NCBI GenBank assembly: GCA_003116855.1
Contig: BEWT01000001.1
Span: 1-64,000, forward strand
DNA length: 64,000 bases
Origin: Desulfurococcaceae archaeon AG1
GTDB taxonomy: Archaea > Thermoproteota > Thermoprotei_A > Sulfolobales > AG1
Reading direction: 5' to 3'
The translations under genes and the position numbers were made by a program. Every line of letters starts with the position of its first letter. Within the stretch, counting starts at the first letter, position 1. Positions 63,111 to 64,000 of this stretch are shown here, piece by piece. The notes below the pieces were generated by a model. It did no database searches, was not told where the DNA came from, and was given only the letters and a program-made list of their open reading frames with translations.

Positions 63111-64000
63111 TCACGAACTTCTAAGCGATAGGATTCCCTTCACAAGCCTTAGTATTTCGTGGTATTTGAACTTCTTTCTAACAATCCCGGCATCTATTAG
63201 GGCTTCTGTTGAGCATAGGTATCCTGGCACCCCACTAACCCCTCCTCCTGGGTGTGTGTCCGCGCCGCATAGGTAGAGCCCTTTTACTGGTGTTCTGTAG
63301 TTTGATAGCTCTCTATCAGGTCTATTGCTCCAGAGCTGGTCTGGGGACATGCTTATGTGGAATATATTTCCTCCCGGGGTTTGGAACATTTCCTCTATAT
63401 CTCGTGGCGTTATTATCATTATTTTCTCAGCGTTCTTCCTAAAGCCGCTATAGTAGTTCTCAAGTACTGTGAATACTCTCTCAACGAGCTTCTCTCTATC
63501 CTCCTCGCCCCAGTTTCCAGGGCTCTTTCTACTTGTGTATTGCACAAAGAGTGATGCTATATGCCACCCCTCTGGGGCTACTGTTCTATCTAAATAGCTC
63601 TGCACGTTTACCGAGACCCAGGGGTTCCTGCTCATTCCCTCCATCAATGCTTCTGAGTATGCTTTCTCGACATAGTCTATCGATGGGATCGTTACTGCAG
63701 AGGATCTATATGCCAGGTCCTCATGGCCCGAGTATTTATCAACAAGCTTTGGAAGATTCCTCATAGCAACAACGATCTTTGACGAGGCTCCAACACTCCT
63801 AAGGCTCTTAATCCTTCTAATAAGATCCTTATCAATAGGAGCCTCGGGGTCAAGTAGCTTAAGCATCGTTGTCCTAACATCAGCGCTACTTAGAACCATC
63901 CAGGATTCGTAGAACTTCCCACCAGCTATAACGCCCCTAACCCACCCAGCATTGCTAACAACGATTCTCTCAACCTCTACTCCGAGATGGATTTCGACAC
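63111..64000 (-). CDS. Phytoene-desaturase-like FAD oxidoreductase (N-terminus beyond window)
   Basis: The frame is open to the right edge, so the N-terminal FAD domain is missing. The visible part begins VEIHLGVEVERIVVSNAGWVRGVI and continues with VLSSADVRTTMLKLLD near 63850-63900, as in the phytoene desaturase/carotenoid isomerase group. It ends with TPVKGLYLCGADTHPGGGVSGVPGYL (63190-63300), the family C-terminal FAD block. Archaeal members may act on carotenoids or other polyprenoids; substrate is unknown. An internal Met at 63899 is not the real start, because conserved sequence continues upstream. Confidence 0.82.
   Translation of the reverse strand, partial: VEIHLGVEVERIVVSNAGWVRGVIAGGKFYESWMVLSSADVRTTMLKLLDPEAPIDKDLIRRIKSLRSVGASSKIVVAMRNLPKLVDKYSGHEDLAYRSSAVTIPSIDYVEKAYSEALMEGMSRNPWVSVNVQSYLDRTVAPEGWHIASLFVQYTSRKSPGNWGEEDREKLVERVFTVLENYYSGFRKNAEKIMIITPRDIEEMFQTPGGNIFHISMSPDQLWSNRPDRELSNYRTPVKGLYLCGADTHPGGGVSGVPGYLCSTEALIDAGIVRKKFKYHEILRLVKGILSLRSS

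Noticed and set aside
63111-63899. Treating the Met at 63899 as the start of the last gene
   Set aside because: Conserved sequence continues in frame to the right edge, so the gene is cut by the window.
1-64000. tRNA, rRNA and CRISPR search by eye
   Set aside because: No T-arm GGTTCRANNCC with a matching acceptor stem was seen outside genes, no rRNA blocks, and no evenly spaced identical repeats. Split or intron-containing tRNAs could be missed by eye.

Overview
The window reads as a chromosomal segment of a hyperthermophilic crenarchaeon (Thermoproteota). This rests on the archaeal alanyl-tRNA synthetase, a FEN-1 with a C-terminal PCNA-binding motif, an archaeal type IA topoisomerase, an aconitase-X protein of the archaeal modified mevalonate pathway, TreT trehalose synthase, a two-CxxC protein disulfide oxidoreductase, heavy use of AGG/AGA/ATA codons, frequent GTG/TTG starts and many TATA boxes about 25 bases before a start codon (leaderless-type genes). 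The aconitase-X gene argues against Sulfolobales, which use another mevalonate branch. I cannot name a genus. No rRNA, tRNA, CRISPR array or intact insertion sequence was found.

Layout. 1-4 kb (minus strand): a cell-surface protein, cut by the left edge, with a tandemly duplicated domain and Thr tracts, and a membrane-anchored HtrA-like protease. 4.3-6.4 kb: treT with CBS-domain genes that look like one four-CBS protein broken by a one-base frameshift. 6.4-9.3 kb: gene-poor DNA with an orphan ORF, a CDF metal transporter and a probable C/D box sRNA. 9.3-13.6 kb: aconitase X, then a site-2 protease and topoisomerase I in one operon. 13.8-18.3 kb (plus): pyrophosphatase, NreA-type repair protein, SplB-like radical SAM protein, AlaX and a PurM/HypE-like protein. 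18.5-26 kb: TldD/PmbA, two convergent M20-type amidohydrolases, a DUF2283 protein, a SpoIIM-like membrane protein and an EamA transporter. 26-34 kb: M1 aminopeptidase with HEAT repeats, a sugar nucleotidyltransferase, protein disulfide oxidoreductase, a DUF434 protein and alaS. 34.7-42.4 kb: a winged-helix-like protein, a ZPR1-like protein with a degenerate zinc site, a threonine-synthase-like enzyme behind a perfect palindrome, an XRE regulator, a small metzincin-like protein, a two-domain VOC protein, a CtaA/Cox15-like protein, and divergent glnA and lrp.

42.4-52.6 kb holds one minus-strand operon for an 11-subunit complex I without the NADH-oxidising NuoEFG module, ordered A-B-C-D-H-I-J-K-M-L-N and largely coupled by 4-base overlaps. 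A geranylgeranyl-reductase-like flavoprotein lies divergently beside it. Together with the heme-A-synthase-like gene this indicates a respiratory, quinone-using and probably oxygen-using archaeon. 54-64 kb: a two-TM protein of unknown function, the NfeD/stomatin pair, a YyaL/SSP411-like protein, a second PurM-like protein, FEN-1 (preceded by a possible leaderless small ORF) and a phytoene-desaturase-like oxidoreductase cut by the right edge.

The items most worth a second look are the surface-protein/protease locus, the split CBS gene, the ZPR1-like protein that kept one cysteine of each CxxC pair, the palindrome before the threonine-synthase-like gene, the unusual NuoD, and degenerate sequence shared by the gaps near 9.0 and 54.1-54.4 kb.
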